DNA of 43,822 nt from CAZIIK01 sp964539235 (GTDB lineage Bacteria; Pseudomonadota; Gammaproteobacteria; Francisellales; CACEW01): positions 1 through 43,822 of the forward strand of contig CAZIIK010000047.1 of NCBI GenBank assembly GCA_964539235.1. Reading direction: 5' to 3'. A model generated the notes under the pieces. That model searched no databases, was not told the origin of the DNA, and was given only the letters and a program-made list of their open reading frames with translations. A program made the position numbers and the translations under genes. Within the stretch, counting starts at the first letter, position 1. Every line of letters begins with the position of its first letter. Of this stretch, positions 8,461 to 15,778 are shown piece after piece.

Positions 8461-9042
8461 ATGAGTTTTACGATTATGTTTGTGGATGATAGCGACACAG
8501 AAGTCGGAGCCTTCAAAAGATTTCACAGCCTGACAAATGACACTCAAAAACCAGACGTTAAAGTAGGCGATTTTTCTATCGAACATCATAAAACAGCAGG
8601 CGCCGAATTTTTCATCCCGAGAAGCGGTGCACAAGCCACTGCTTTATATAAAACCTTGCATGAAACAAATACCACCGTCCATTTGATTTATATGGACAAT
8701 CAAATGGACGGCACTAATGCCGGTGAACGGGCCATTAAAACAATTCGCGCATTAGAAGAAGGCTGGGGCATTAATTCCTGCCCGATTCATTTTAATACAT
8801 ATGCACCTGAGAGTGTGACAGATGCAGGCATTAAGGCAACCGTATTGGGCACCAGTAAATGTCGTTCAAAAGCTGACTATCGAGCCGTGATGAGCAAAGT
8901 ACCTGACGCACCTGATTTATTACCTGCAGCCAAGCCAAAAGGCATAGTTGAAGTCAAAGAAGTTGACGCAGATGCCGCTAAACAGGCTGCTAAAACTGCA
9001 GCCCTTTTAGCCAGTCTAACCTCGGGTCGTCAGCCACGCTAG
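8461..9042 (+). CDS. Receiver-like (response-regulator fold) protein with Ala/Lys-rich tail
   Basis: The 193-residue product begins MSFTIMFVDDSDTEVGAFKRF, with an acidic VDDSD cluster at residues 8-12. A likely phospho-acceptor Asp lies in LIYMDNQMDG near 80, after a variable insertion (about 20-65). HFNTYAPES and a Lys in GTSKCRSKADY follow. This arrangement resembles a two-component receiver domain with a non-standard insertion. The last 40 residues are rich in Ala, Lys and Asp (VKEVDADAAKQAAKTAALLASL) and look flexible or helical. There is no output domain. I chose ATG 8461 because AAGGAAGAG precedes it. It follows the ftsI-like gene by about 100 bases on the same strand. The function is unknown, and receiver membership is moderately sure. 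Confidence 0.65.
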   Translation: MSFTIMFVDDSDTEVGAFKRFHSLTNDTQKPDVKVGDFSIEHHKTAGAEFFIPRSGAQATALYKTLHETNTTVHLIYMDNQMDGTNAGERAIKTIRALEEGWGINSCPIHFNTYAPESVTDAGIKATVLGTSKCRSKADYRAVMSKVPDAPDLLPAAKPKGIVEVKEVDADAAKQAAKTAALLASLTSGRQPR

Positions 9043-9090
9043 GCAAGAAAGCCCACAGCTACCGCCTCTACAATGACTAAGGGTCCGTAG

Positions 9091-9423
9091 CTAAACGCCA
9101 AATCCTGCCAGACTGATTAATACCGCTTGAATAGTGGAAAATAATTTAGGATGGCGACGCTCATATGTTTGAAAACGTTCTTTGGCCTCCTGTTCAGCCA
9201 AGCCGACCAGTTCAGCATCTTGCTCGGGTCTGAGAATCTTCAACGCCGTGGCATGCGCATAAGCGGTTAATTCTGCCGCTTACGCATGCGCATCGGCGGT
9301 CACAGCTTCCAATTGTACTTTTACTTCTTGCAATAAATCTTGCAAATGCTGCTTTTGGGCAGCATCTAAATGATCTGCTCGGGCAATTTCACGCGCTAAT
9401 TCAACAATTTTTTCGGTGGACAT
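9091..9423 (-). pseudogene. DUF4404-like small protein with an in-frame stop
   Basis: The frame from ATG 9423 reads MSTEKIVELAREIARADHLD and continues as a helical, charged protein to codon 47. There a TAA (9280-9282) interrupts it. The same frame resumes with AAELTAYAHATALKILRPEQ and ends with ERRHPKLFSTIQAVLISLAG and TAG at 9091. The pattern, a helical N-terminus and a C-terminal HPxL..I..I...L...G(V/I) motif, resembles DUF4404. Total length would be 110 residues, normal for that family. The start overlaps the end of ampD by 23 bases, so the gene was probably translated with ampD. The stop lies in the arm of an imperfect hairpin (about 9250-9292). Confidence 0.6.
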
Positions 9424-9970
9424 CAGTTAATTCCTTACGATAAAACGACCAATCAAACTGCGGCCCGGGGTCCCATTTTCGACCCGGCGCAATGTGCTGG
9501 TGACCGGTAATGCGCTCCATGGTAATGGCTGGATATCGCGATTGCAATGTAATCGTCAAATCGACTAATGCTTGATATTGCAGCGCAGTAAACACCTCTG
9601 ACGCCGTGCCTTCTAACTCCACACCAATTGAATAATCATTGCAGTTTTCACGGCCTAAAAAACTTGATTTCCCAGCGTGCCAAGCACGTGCTTCCGTTGA
9701 CACATACTGAATAACATCACCATCACGCCGAATTAAAAAATGACTGGAAACTTGTAAATTTTCTAATGCGGCAAAGCTTGCATGCGCTGACAGGTCTAGG
9801 CGATTTAAAAACAAATCCGTAATCGCTGAGCCACCAAATTGACCTGGTGGCAGACTAATAGCATGCAGCACCAACAGATCAATCGTTACTGCTGCTGGCC
9901 GCGCATTAAAATTCGGTGAGGGTTGATGTTGAATACCCGACAACCAACCCGCTTCGGTTAAATGACTCAC
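9401..9970 (-). CDS. ampD: 1,6-anhydro-N-acetylmuramyl-L-alanine amidase AmpD
   Basis: This 189-residue cytoplasmic zinc amidase cleaves the peptide from anhydro-muropeptides during cell-wall recycling. Zinc ligands are seen as His36 in LLVLHAISLPPGQFGG and in GHQHIAPGRKWDPGP (His157, with Asp167), and the catalytic-site Lys165 is in place. The N-terminus SGIQHQPSPNFNARP is the classic AmpD start. E. coli AmpD is 183 residues, so the length fits. AmpD limits the muropeptide signal that induces chromosomal beta-lactamases in organisms with an AmpR-type regulator. A class A beta-lactamase is 5 kb away, but I see no ampR. Divergently, a CDF transporter starts about 100 bases away. Confidence 0.95.
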   Translation of the reverse strand: MSHLTEAGWLSGIQHQPSPNFNARPAAVTIDLLVLHAISLPPGQFGGSAITDLFLNRLDLSAHASFAALENLQVSSHFLIRRDGDVIQYVSTEARAWHAGKSSFLGRENCNDYSIGVELEGTASEVFTALQYQALVDLTITLQSRYPAITMERITGHQHIAPGRKWDPGPQFDWSFYRKELTDVHRKNC

Positions 9971-10071
9971 AAGCGATGAAACAACCCTAATTTTATGCTA
10001 CTGCATATTTTATAGTGCTTGCACGATATGCCACAATGCTCGCACCTAATACATACGCTGCACTGAAGTTT

Positions 10072-10989
10072 ATGTCTCATCATCACCATGGCCATGGGCA
10101 TTGTCATCATCAAGCTCCAACTGATGGCTTTAACCGCGCATTTATGATTTCGATTGTCGCGAATTTAGGCTACACCCTAATCCAGTTTTTCTACGCCTAT
10201 TGGGCACACTCCACCAGTTTATTAGCCGATGCCGGTCATAATCTCGGTGATGTATTGGGGTTGGCCATGGCTTGGATTGCCAGCTTACTGCTGCAGAAAC
10301 AGGCCAGTGCGCGTTACAGTTATGGGTTTAAAAAAACCACGATTCTGGCTTCCATCCTCAACGCCCTGATTTTGATTTTTACCTGCGGTTTGATTATTCG
10401 TGAAGCAATTGAAAAATTCATTCACCCCACTGAAATTGCCGCATTAGCCGTCGCACTTGTCGCTTTTATCGGCATCTTGGTGAATGCAGGCACGGCCCTG
10501 CTATTCATGCGCGGTCGTAAGTCTGATCTGAATATTAAAGGCGCTTTCCTGCACTTGGCATTTGATGCCCTGGTATCACTGGGTGTTGTGATTGCCGCCG
10601 GCTTGATTTATTGGACCGGTTGGCAATGGATAGATCCAGTTGTCGGTTTAGTGATTGCTGCCGTTATTTTGCGGGGCACGTGGGGTTTACTGCGCGACTC
10701 AGTTAATTTGGTGATGGATGGCGTACCACGCAATATCGACAGCCTAGCCGTTAAGCATTATCTGGAAAATTTGCCTGGCGTCACCGAGCTGCATGATCTA
10801 CATATTTGGGGATTGAGCACACAAGAAAATGCCTTGACAGCGCATTTAATCATGCCGAAAAATCCTTTAACTGATGCAGAGCGTCGTACCTTAAATCAGG
10901 CCCTTAAGCAACAATTCAATATTCATCACACCACCATTCAAATTGAACATGGCAAGGAGGTTGTTTGCGATGCCCACCAACACTGCTAA
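10072..10989 (+). CDS. Cation diffusion facilitator, zinc exporter type (CzcD/ZitB-like)
   Basis: This 305-residue inner-membrane antiporter exports zinc or similar divalent metal. The N-terminus is a His-rich metal-binding stretch (SHHHHGHGHCHH). Six membrane segments follow between about 20 and 220. The transport-site motifs are HxxxD-like: DAGHNLGD in segment II and HLAFDAL in segment V. The C-terminal cytoplasmic domain (about 220-290) has the LHDLHIWGL motif typical of CDF proteins, and the tail is Cys/His rich (VCDAHQHC). I chose ATG 10072, preceded by GAAG; an upstream in-frame start at 10015 would remove the His-rich start from its usual terminal position. The end overlaps the next gene. 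Confidence 0.93.
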   Translation: MSHHHHGHGHCHHQAPTDGFNRAFMISIVANLGYTLIQFFYAYWAHSTSLLADAGHNLGDVLGLAMAWIASLLLQKQASARYSYGFKKTTILASILNALILIFTCGLIIREAIEKFIHPTEIAALAVALVAFIGILVNAGTALLFMRGRKSDLNIKGAFLHLAFDALVSLGVVIAAGLIYWTGWQWIDPVVGLVIAAVILRGTWGLLRDSVNLVMDGVPRNIDSLAVKHYLENLPGVTELHDLHIWGLSTQENALTAHLIMPKNPLTDAERRTLNQALKQQFNIHHTTIQIEHGKEVVCDAHQHC

Positions 10990-11746
10990 ACGTGTCGGAA
11001 TCCTGGCCACTGGATCAGAAATCACCAGTGGTGAAATCCTCAACACCAATGGTCGAGAAATTGCCCAACAACTGCAGGCAGAAGGTATTGTCGTTGGTGA
11101 ACATGTCGTTGTCGACGATCAAGCGGACAATCTAAAGCGGGCGATGCAGTTTTTACTGCTGCACCATGATGCCATGATCACCATTGGCGGCTTAGGCCCA
11201 ACCTCAGATGATCGTACCCGCTTTGTGTTAGGCGATATAACGGCTGAACCATTGGTTGAACACACTCACAGTTGGGCGCGTATTGAGGCACGACTGACAG
11301 CTCGCAATGTGCGTATCAGCCGCAGTAACCGCCAACAAGCTTTATTCCCGGCCACAGCTGAAATCTATACCAATACGAATGGCACAGCCGATGGCTGCAA
11401 ATGGCCGTTGTATCAGAACAAATCGATTTACTTATTACCCGGCCCGCCGAAAGAATGCTTGCCATTATTTGAGACTTATATTGTGCCGGACTTACAAGCA
11501 TCTGGGTTTTGCTCAGGTAATCGCCTCTATCGCTGGCGTTTAACACAGGTGTCTGAATCGAGTGTGGCTGAATTACTGGAAGAACAAATGGCAGACTACC
11601 AGCTCAACTTCGCCTATCGCGCGGCCTACCCTTATCTAGATATAAAACTTATGCTTGATCCACACGCGGCTGAAACTGTTGAAATCACGGCACAAATTGA
11701 TGGATTACTCGATAAACTGGGACATGACAAAAACATAAAAATATGA
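10970..11746 (+). CDS. CinA N-terminal domain (MoaB/MogA-like) protein
   Basis: The 258-residue protein has a molybdopterin-binding-like fold. Motifs are LATGSEITSGEILNTNGREIA at the N-terminus, TIGGLGPTSDDRTR near 80 and YLLPGPPKECLPLFE near 155. These match the COG1058 part of competence/damage-inducible protein CinA, which acts on nucleotide-type substrates. The C-terminal nicotinamide-nucleotide amidase domain of full CinA is absent, as in many stand-alone homologues. I chose ATG 10970 because a near-perfect AAGGAGG lies about 12 bases upstream. It overlaps the CDF gene by 20 bases, so the pair is translated as an operon. It ends at TGA just before the decayed protease locus. Confidence 0.85.
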   Translation: MPTNTAKRVGILATGSEITSGEILNTNGREIAQQLQAEGIVVGEHVVVDDQADNLKRAMQFLLLHHDAMITIGGLGPTSDDRTRFVLGDITAEPLVEHTHSWARIEARLTARNVRISRSNRQQALFPATAEIYTNTNGTADGCKWPLYQNKSIYLLPGPPKECLPLFETYIVPDLQASGFCSGNRLYRWRLTQVSESSVAELLEEQMADYQLNFAYRAAYPYLDIKLMLDPHAAETVEITAQIDGLLDKLGHDKNIKI

Positions 11747-11776
11747 AATAATGTCACATTAAAATATAATTATTGA

Positions 11777-13105
11777 CCTTTACACAGGCTACCTAGAGCT
11801 CTTACGCCACTGACTGGCGTCGCCCTAACACGCAACATCACGAACATCCGCACGGCCTTTTCCGTAGCAAAAGTCCCCGCCGAATTACGTAGCGACTTAT
11901 TGGCCGTACTGTCGACAACCGCCGCACGACATGACTTTTTACTGGACAATGCCACCGCTGCTGAACAGCACCAGTTGATGCAGCAACTCCTGAATACATT
12001 GCAACAACACGCTGCTGATCGCGGCCTGCCCTTAACACGGGAATTCATGCGCACACAACATGCAGAAATTACCGCGGGCATGTCAACGTGGATGCGTCAG
12101 GTAGATGCTCGCCACCGTCACCATCTTGATAGCATATATGGCGCTTACCAAGCAGAAGGGATTGTTGAAAGTCTCTGCCATGAAGGTGAAAATGCTGAAA
12201 AAGTTTGGGGTAGCTAAGCTGATGTCCGCTATTACTTAGCCGATCGCATGACCTTGCCAGAAAAAATACGACAACCTGGCACCTACATCCTACCACCAGT
12301 CGATATCAGCAGTGGTGCCAGTGCCATGCAACATCATCTCGAACTCGCCCTTCGCGCCTCAAAAGATTTGGCAGGACCTGTAGAACTGCGTATTCCTGTT
12401 TGCCATAACCGTAATCACTGGCGCTTGGCACGTGTGACTGTGCAGCAAGGTGCTGTTAAATCCGCGCATATCTGGGATTCCATGTCCGGTCGCACACAGA
12501 CAGATAGCAGCAGTAAAAATTTGGCTACAGCAATTCAACGCGCCCACCGAGCTCAAGGCGAACCCGCTTATGCAAAACCGGTCAAAATACGCTATGCACG
12601 TTTGCAACGTAATGGGCATAGTTGCATGGATTACTGCTTACAACGCGCTGAAAAAGATGTCGGTCTGACCACACCTTTAACTCATGCCTCAACAGCACCT
12701 GCGATGCGCCGGGCCATTACACACCGCATCCGTCCACGCATTACGGCAGAAACACGCCGCTCTGCCCAATGGGCACGCAGCCGGCGCCAAGCAGACAGCA
12801 CTAAAACCTACACACCTAGTTTTGTTCAACGCCTCAATCGTTGGGTCAATCAACTCTTAGATGAAGTCCCACAGGCCGCCTAACCAGACGCACGCGCTGC
12901 TATTGAACGTGAAATTGATACGCGTTTAAAAGCTATCTGTGCATGTGCAGATCAAGGAAAACCTGCAGCTGATGTATTAGCCGCAGCCCAACCATTAGAA
13001 AATTTAGGTCGTGGCAATCCGTGTACGTTTCGCACGGTTACGACTAAAGCGGCAGAAAGAGCAGCAGTAGCACAACCACCGAACACGCCGACAATGAGTG
13101 TATAG
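11777..13105 (+). pseudogene. CE-clan (Ulp1/C48-like) cysteine protease, effector-like, with two in-frame TAA codons
   Basis: One frame is open from 11777 to TAG 13105 except for TAA at 12215-12217 and 12881-12883. The sequence on each side of both stops reads on sensibly (EKVWGS-stop-ADVRYYLADRM; EVPQAA-stop-PDARAAIEREID). The middle part carries the ordered signature of CE-clan proteases: His in RNHWRLARV (12416), Asp in HIWDSMSG (12476), Gln in RLQRNG (12605) and Cys in GHSCMDYC (12623). This fits the Ulp1 consensus HW..., DS, Q..G..C. Such enzymes remove ubiquitin or ubiquitin-like modifiers and, in bacteria, are mostly effectors secreted into eukaryotic cells. The N-terminal part is helical and Ala/His/Gln rich; the C-terminal part is Arg/Ala rich. 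No start codon or ribosome binding site is obvious near 11777, so the true 5' end may be lost. Family assignment rests on motif order and spacing. Confidence 0.7.
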
Positions 13106-13109
13106 CTTG

Positions 13110-13168
13110 TTCCACAAAAGGAACCTGAGCTTGTCGAAGGGTGGTCCATGAGCCTGTCGAAGGGCCGT
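13110..13168. repeat. Dispersed intergenic repeat (CCTGAGCTTGTCGAAGG family)
   Basis: This holds CCTGAGCTTGTCGAAGG, preceded by TTCCACAAAAGGAA, and a second, variant half-copy (GAGCCTGTCGAAGGG). The same family recurs at 15699-15735 in inverted orientation, at 37080-37205 and at 38758-38900. The first 32 bases are nearly identical, inverted, to the copy at 15702-15734, so the two bracket the resistance module. Confidence 0.75.
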
Positions 13169-13184
13169 CAATGCTTCATCTAAA

Positions 13185-13337
13185 ATGTTAACAAATAGAG
13201 GACTTAGCGTGGAAAACTCCAAAAACATATGGAGAATGAAACAATTTTATGAAACCTATATCGATCATAAAAAGCAAGTTGATCGGAGCCTTCAAATTAG
13301 CCACTCTAATAACAAGAAGTTGATTGCAGATAATTAA
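13185..13337 (+). pseudogene. Fragment of a DUF1016/YhcG-type PD-(D/E)XK nuclease
   Basis: A 50-residue frame contains GLSVENSKNIWRMKQFYETY followed by LQISHSNNKKLI. This matches the N-terminal DUF1016 region, in which a GFS..NLW.MRQFYETY motif precedes an ISW(T/S)HN.L(I/L) motif. Full-length proteins are over 300 residues, so this is a remnant, ended by TAA at 13335-13337. DUF1016 nucleases are common mobile accessory genes of uncertain role. The fragment lies right beside a dispersed repeat and ahead of the truncated grpB remnant, on the opposite strand, which marks this as a recombination scar. Confidence 0.55.
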
Positions 13338-13460
13338 GCCAACTTCAAATTTGAAGGAATCATGATATGCAGATTAAGTATTATAAAAAGCTTCCCGAGA
13401 AGCTCCAAAAACAAAGGGAATGCGGTGCTGTAGATTACGAAACGTCTCATGGTGTTAACG

Positions 13461-13619
13461 TTAGCTATACTCATTATGGTTAAAAGAATTGCCAAGCCTA
13501 GTTGCTGATGCTGAGGTCACAAAAATGATTGTTAATTTAGAGGCTTCAACAGAAAATAATCCTTTCCAGTTTTCGTCATATGGAATGACCTCAATAATTT
13601 GTTTTCTTTTATCTTTCAT
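13461..13619 (-). pseudogene. GrpB-family (UPF0157) protein, N-terminal fragment
   Basis: The 52-residue frame begins MKDKRKQIIEVIPYDENWKG and continues LFSVEASKLTIIF. This is the N-terminus of GrpB/UPF0157 nucleotidyltransferase-fold proteins (I-E-V-x-x-Y-x-x-x-W-x-x-L-F-x-x-E). After about residue 34 the similarity stops and the frame ends at TAA 13461, where a full protein would have about 170 residues. GGAAG lies upstream of ATG 13619, and the start overlaps the (frame-corrected) end of the phosphotransferase gene as ATGA. GrpB genes are known from resistance-gene neighbourhoods, which fits this location. Confidence 0.7.
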
Positions 13620-14491
13620 GCTGCTTCCATCACTTGGGATAATATGCGTCTTGCAAGTGCCGCAAAAACTGGATTAGTGTTTTTGTAGTAAGGAAACATA
13701 ATGGCCGCAATTGATAAAGCCCAACCTTTTCCCCGAAGCTGGGTGTTTTCATCTATATTCTGAAGCTGTTCTTTAAAAATAATCCGACTTTTTTGTTAAA
13801 TAACGCCCAGGCAATGATGAGATCACAAGCTGGGTCGCCAAGCCCCACATCAGAGAAATCAATCACCGCAGAGAGTTTTTGATGATCGATCAGTATATTT
13901 CCAGGCAATACATAGCCATGAATCCATATCGGGTTATGTTGCCATCTTGGTAGGTCACAGAGGCTCTGCCAAAGTTGCGTTAGCTTTACAGTATCAAATT
14001 CATCACCAAGCCTTGCTATTTCCTGTCTTGTTTGTTGATCCATGTTTTTTAGTGGCATGCCACGCCTTGATTGGGGTGCACCCTCTATCAAGGGTGCTGT
14101 GTGAAACTCATTTAAAAATTTGGCTAGTTCTATTGCAAGCCACTTGTGTTCATCTTCTGTTTCAAAATCAGGGTTATTCCCAGTGTAATAGTGAGTGATC
14201 AGCCATGGCCAAGGATAGTTTTTTTGATGGAACGCCATAAAAGATAGGTTCTGAGATGGGTGTCTTAAGGTGTGGGGATAGGTGCTTAAGCCAACGCCAT
14301 TCTTTTTCAATTCCAAGGGTGGCTTCAATACGAGGCAATCGGACAACAAGCTCATAGCCCAATTGATACAATGCATGCACAGTTCCGCTGGATGGCATGC
14401 GCTTCAATGGTATGTGGCCATATTGGCGACACTGTTGTTTTATCAGACTACGTACTATCACCTCGCTAATGTCTAATTCATTTGCATGCAT
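13616..14491 (-). pseudogene. Aminoglycoside/macrolide phosphotransferase (APH family), two frameshifts
   Basis: Three pieces in different frames make one APH protein. Piece one (from ATG 14491): MHANELDISEVIVRSLI, then SGTVHALYQLGYELVVRLPR, the ATP-binding lobe. At the A7 run near 14219-14225 the frame must lose one A, giving the NYPWPWLITHYYTG continuation. Piece two carries the catalytic loop, IWIHGYVLPGNILID (usually HGDxxxxNxLxD, so the Asp is Tyr here), and the Mg-binding Asp in VIDFSDVGLGDPACDL. At the A6 run near 13786-13791 one A must be gained, giving KEQLQNIDENTQLRGKGWAL and the end ILSQVMEAA. Such kinases inactivate aminoglycosides or macrolides. The HGY replacement of the catalytic Asp, besides the frameshifts, speaks against activity. 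The gene is the third in a coupled series after the beta-lactamase. Confidence 0.78.
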
Positions 14492-14504
14492 TTTTCCCAT
14501 TTTT

Positions 14505-14621
14505 TCATCCATTGTGTTTCTTGAAGGCAAGACGATGGAGACCAAGCATTGTGCCATAATAGATATTAGCAAACGCCAGTGCATCGGATTCTTGGTATTG
14601 TCCTAAAGTGATATTTTCCAT
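14505..14621 (-). CDS. Small ORF between beta-lactamase and phosphotransferase genes
   Basis: ATG 14621 overlaps the beta-lactamase stop (TAATG), and the frame runs 38 residues (MENITLGQYQESDALAFANI...) to TGA 14505. I do not recognise it. It could be the remnant of a longer gene, for example an acetyltransferase N-terminus, or a short leader that keeps ribosomes moving into the phosphotransferase gene 14 bases further on. The coupled start is the only support. Confidence 0.3.
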   Translation of the reverse strand: MENITLGQYQESDALAFANIYYGTMLGLHRLAFKKHNG

Positions 14622-15613
14622 TATTTCCTAGTTCTCTTAATAGGATTTCTAGCATGTGTTTCAAGTGATTTATGAGGGCAAATCGATTGAAGCGCATCTT
14701 GCTTGGAAAAATCCTCGATGACGTCACGAGTTGCTTTGGCAATAATCACTTGATTAGGTTTTGCATCCTTTGTGTCTTGTGTGTAATAGACCGATAAAAC
14801 GATGGGCTTGCAGTGCGGTGGGTAAATCACCGCGATATCATTGGTTGTACCGTAGCCTCCTGTCCCTGTTTTATCGACAACAATCCAGTTTTTAGGAACG
14901 CCCGCTCGTATTCGAGCATGACCAGTTGTATCGTTAATTAACCAGGCGACTAACATTTTACGTTGCTTTGGCGCTAATACATGACCTAACGCAAGTTTTT
15001 GCAAGCTGTGTGTCATTGCCTTTGGTGTAGAAGTATCCCGTTTATCGCCAGGAATAGCCGTATTGAGCTGAGGCTCCCAATGAACCAGGTAAAACTTCTT
15101 GTCGCCAATACTTCTAGCAAATTTTGTTACACCATTTGGCCCGCCAAGCTTCGCCATTAAAAGGTTAGCAGCATTATTATCACTGTAACTTACCGCAGCT
15201 CTACACAAATCTTTGACGGTCATTCCTGTTTTGATATGCGCTTTAGTGATTGGCGCATATCCCGATTTTGTAATATCAGCTTTGGAGTAGTGTATAGCTT
15301 TATTCAACAGTAATGGGTCTTCCATGCTGTATTTCAAGATTGCGCCAACTGTCATTGCTTTTGATGTACTACAGACTGGGAACCGCTGTGTTGCATGATA
15401 GGCAACGGTATTGCCATTAGCTGTATTAACAGCAAAGACGCCAAGCCTACCACCATATTCCTGCGCCAGTACTGACAACTGATTTTGTATCGAAATGGCT
15501 TTGTTTGGCGTATGTGCAAAACCACTGATTGGGCTAGAGCATAATGCTGTAATTATTGTGCTGATAACTAAGGTTGGCAAGCTAATAGAAGCTATCATCT
15601 TTTTTACGCTCAT
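14621..15613 (-). CDS. bla: Class A serine beta-lactamase
   Basis: The 330-residue precursor starts MSVKKMIASISLPTLVISTI with a signal peptide ending near GFAHT, so it is exported. All class A motifs are present: S-T-S-K (active-site Ser70) in FPVCSTSKAM, S-D-N in AVSYSDNNAANLL, the omega-loop E166 and N170 in HWEPQLNTAIPGDKRDTSTP, and K-T-G in VDKTGTGGYGTTNDIAV. It hydrolyses penicillins and possibly other beta-lactams; the spectrum cannot be told. The C-terminus is about 25 residues longer than usual and Lys/Arg rich (NPIKRTRK). I chose ATG 15613, preceded by AGAG; an upstream extension is translated repeat DNA. It is the first gene of a coupled series with the phosphotransferase remnant. 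Confidence 0.93.
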   Translation of the reverse strand: MSVKKMIASISLPTLVISTIITALCSSPISGFAHTPNKAISIQNQLSVLAQEYGGRLGVFAVNTANGNTVAYHATQRFPVCSTSKAMTVGAILKYSMEDPLLLNKAIHYSKADITKSGYAPITKAHIKTGMTVKDLCRAAVSYSDNNAANLLMAKLGGPNGVTKFARSIGDKKFYLVHWEPQLNTAIPGDKRDTSTPKAMTHSLQKLALGHVLAPKQRKMLVAWLINDTTGHARIRAGVPKNWIVVDKTGTGGYGTTNDIAVIYPPHCKPIVLSVYYTQDTKDAKPNQVIIAKATRDVIEDFSKQDALQSICPHKSLETHARNPIKRTRK

Positions 15614-15698
15614 ATATTCTCTAAGCCCTGTGACTTCAAATAATGTGGTCTTGAACCACTTGGAAAAAGTAGGCCTAAAATAACTTGACCGAGCTGAC

Positions 15699-15735
15699 GG
15701 CCCTTCGACAAGCTCAGGGACCTTTTGTGGAAGCC
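15699..15735. repeat. Dispersed intergenic repeat, inverted relative to 13110-13168
   Basis: It contains CCCTTCGACAAGCTCAGG followed by GACCTTTTGTGGAAG. Its reverse complement matches the copy at 13110-13141 over about 32 bases with few differences. It lies upstream of the beta-lactamase gene and forms the right border of the resistance module. Confidence 0.75.
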
Positions 15736-15778
15736 AAGCTTGCTTCAAGAGCACCCAACCAAAAGCTGATACCTCTGA

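Noticed and set aside
11770..12081. Minus-strand Cys-rich frames opposite the protease remnant
   Set aside because: Shadow frames of the plus-strand coding sequence with improbable composition and no start signal.
13367..13483. Plus-strand 38-codon frame MQIKYYKKLPEKLQKQ...
   Set aside because: No recognised family, and its 3' end overlaps the GrpB remnant on the other strand; probably chance, though a GAAGGA site lies upstream.
15614..15754. N-terminal extension of the beta-lactamase frame
   Set aside because: It would be translated from dispersed-repeat DNA and would bury the signal peptide.
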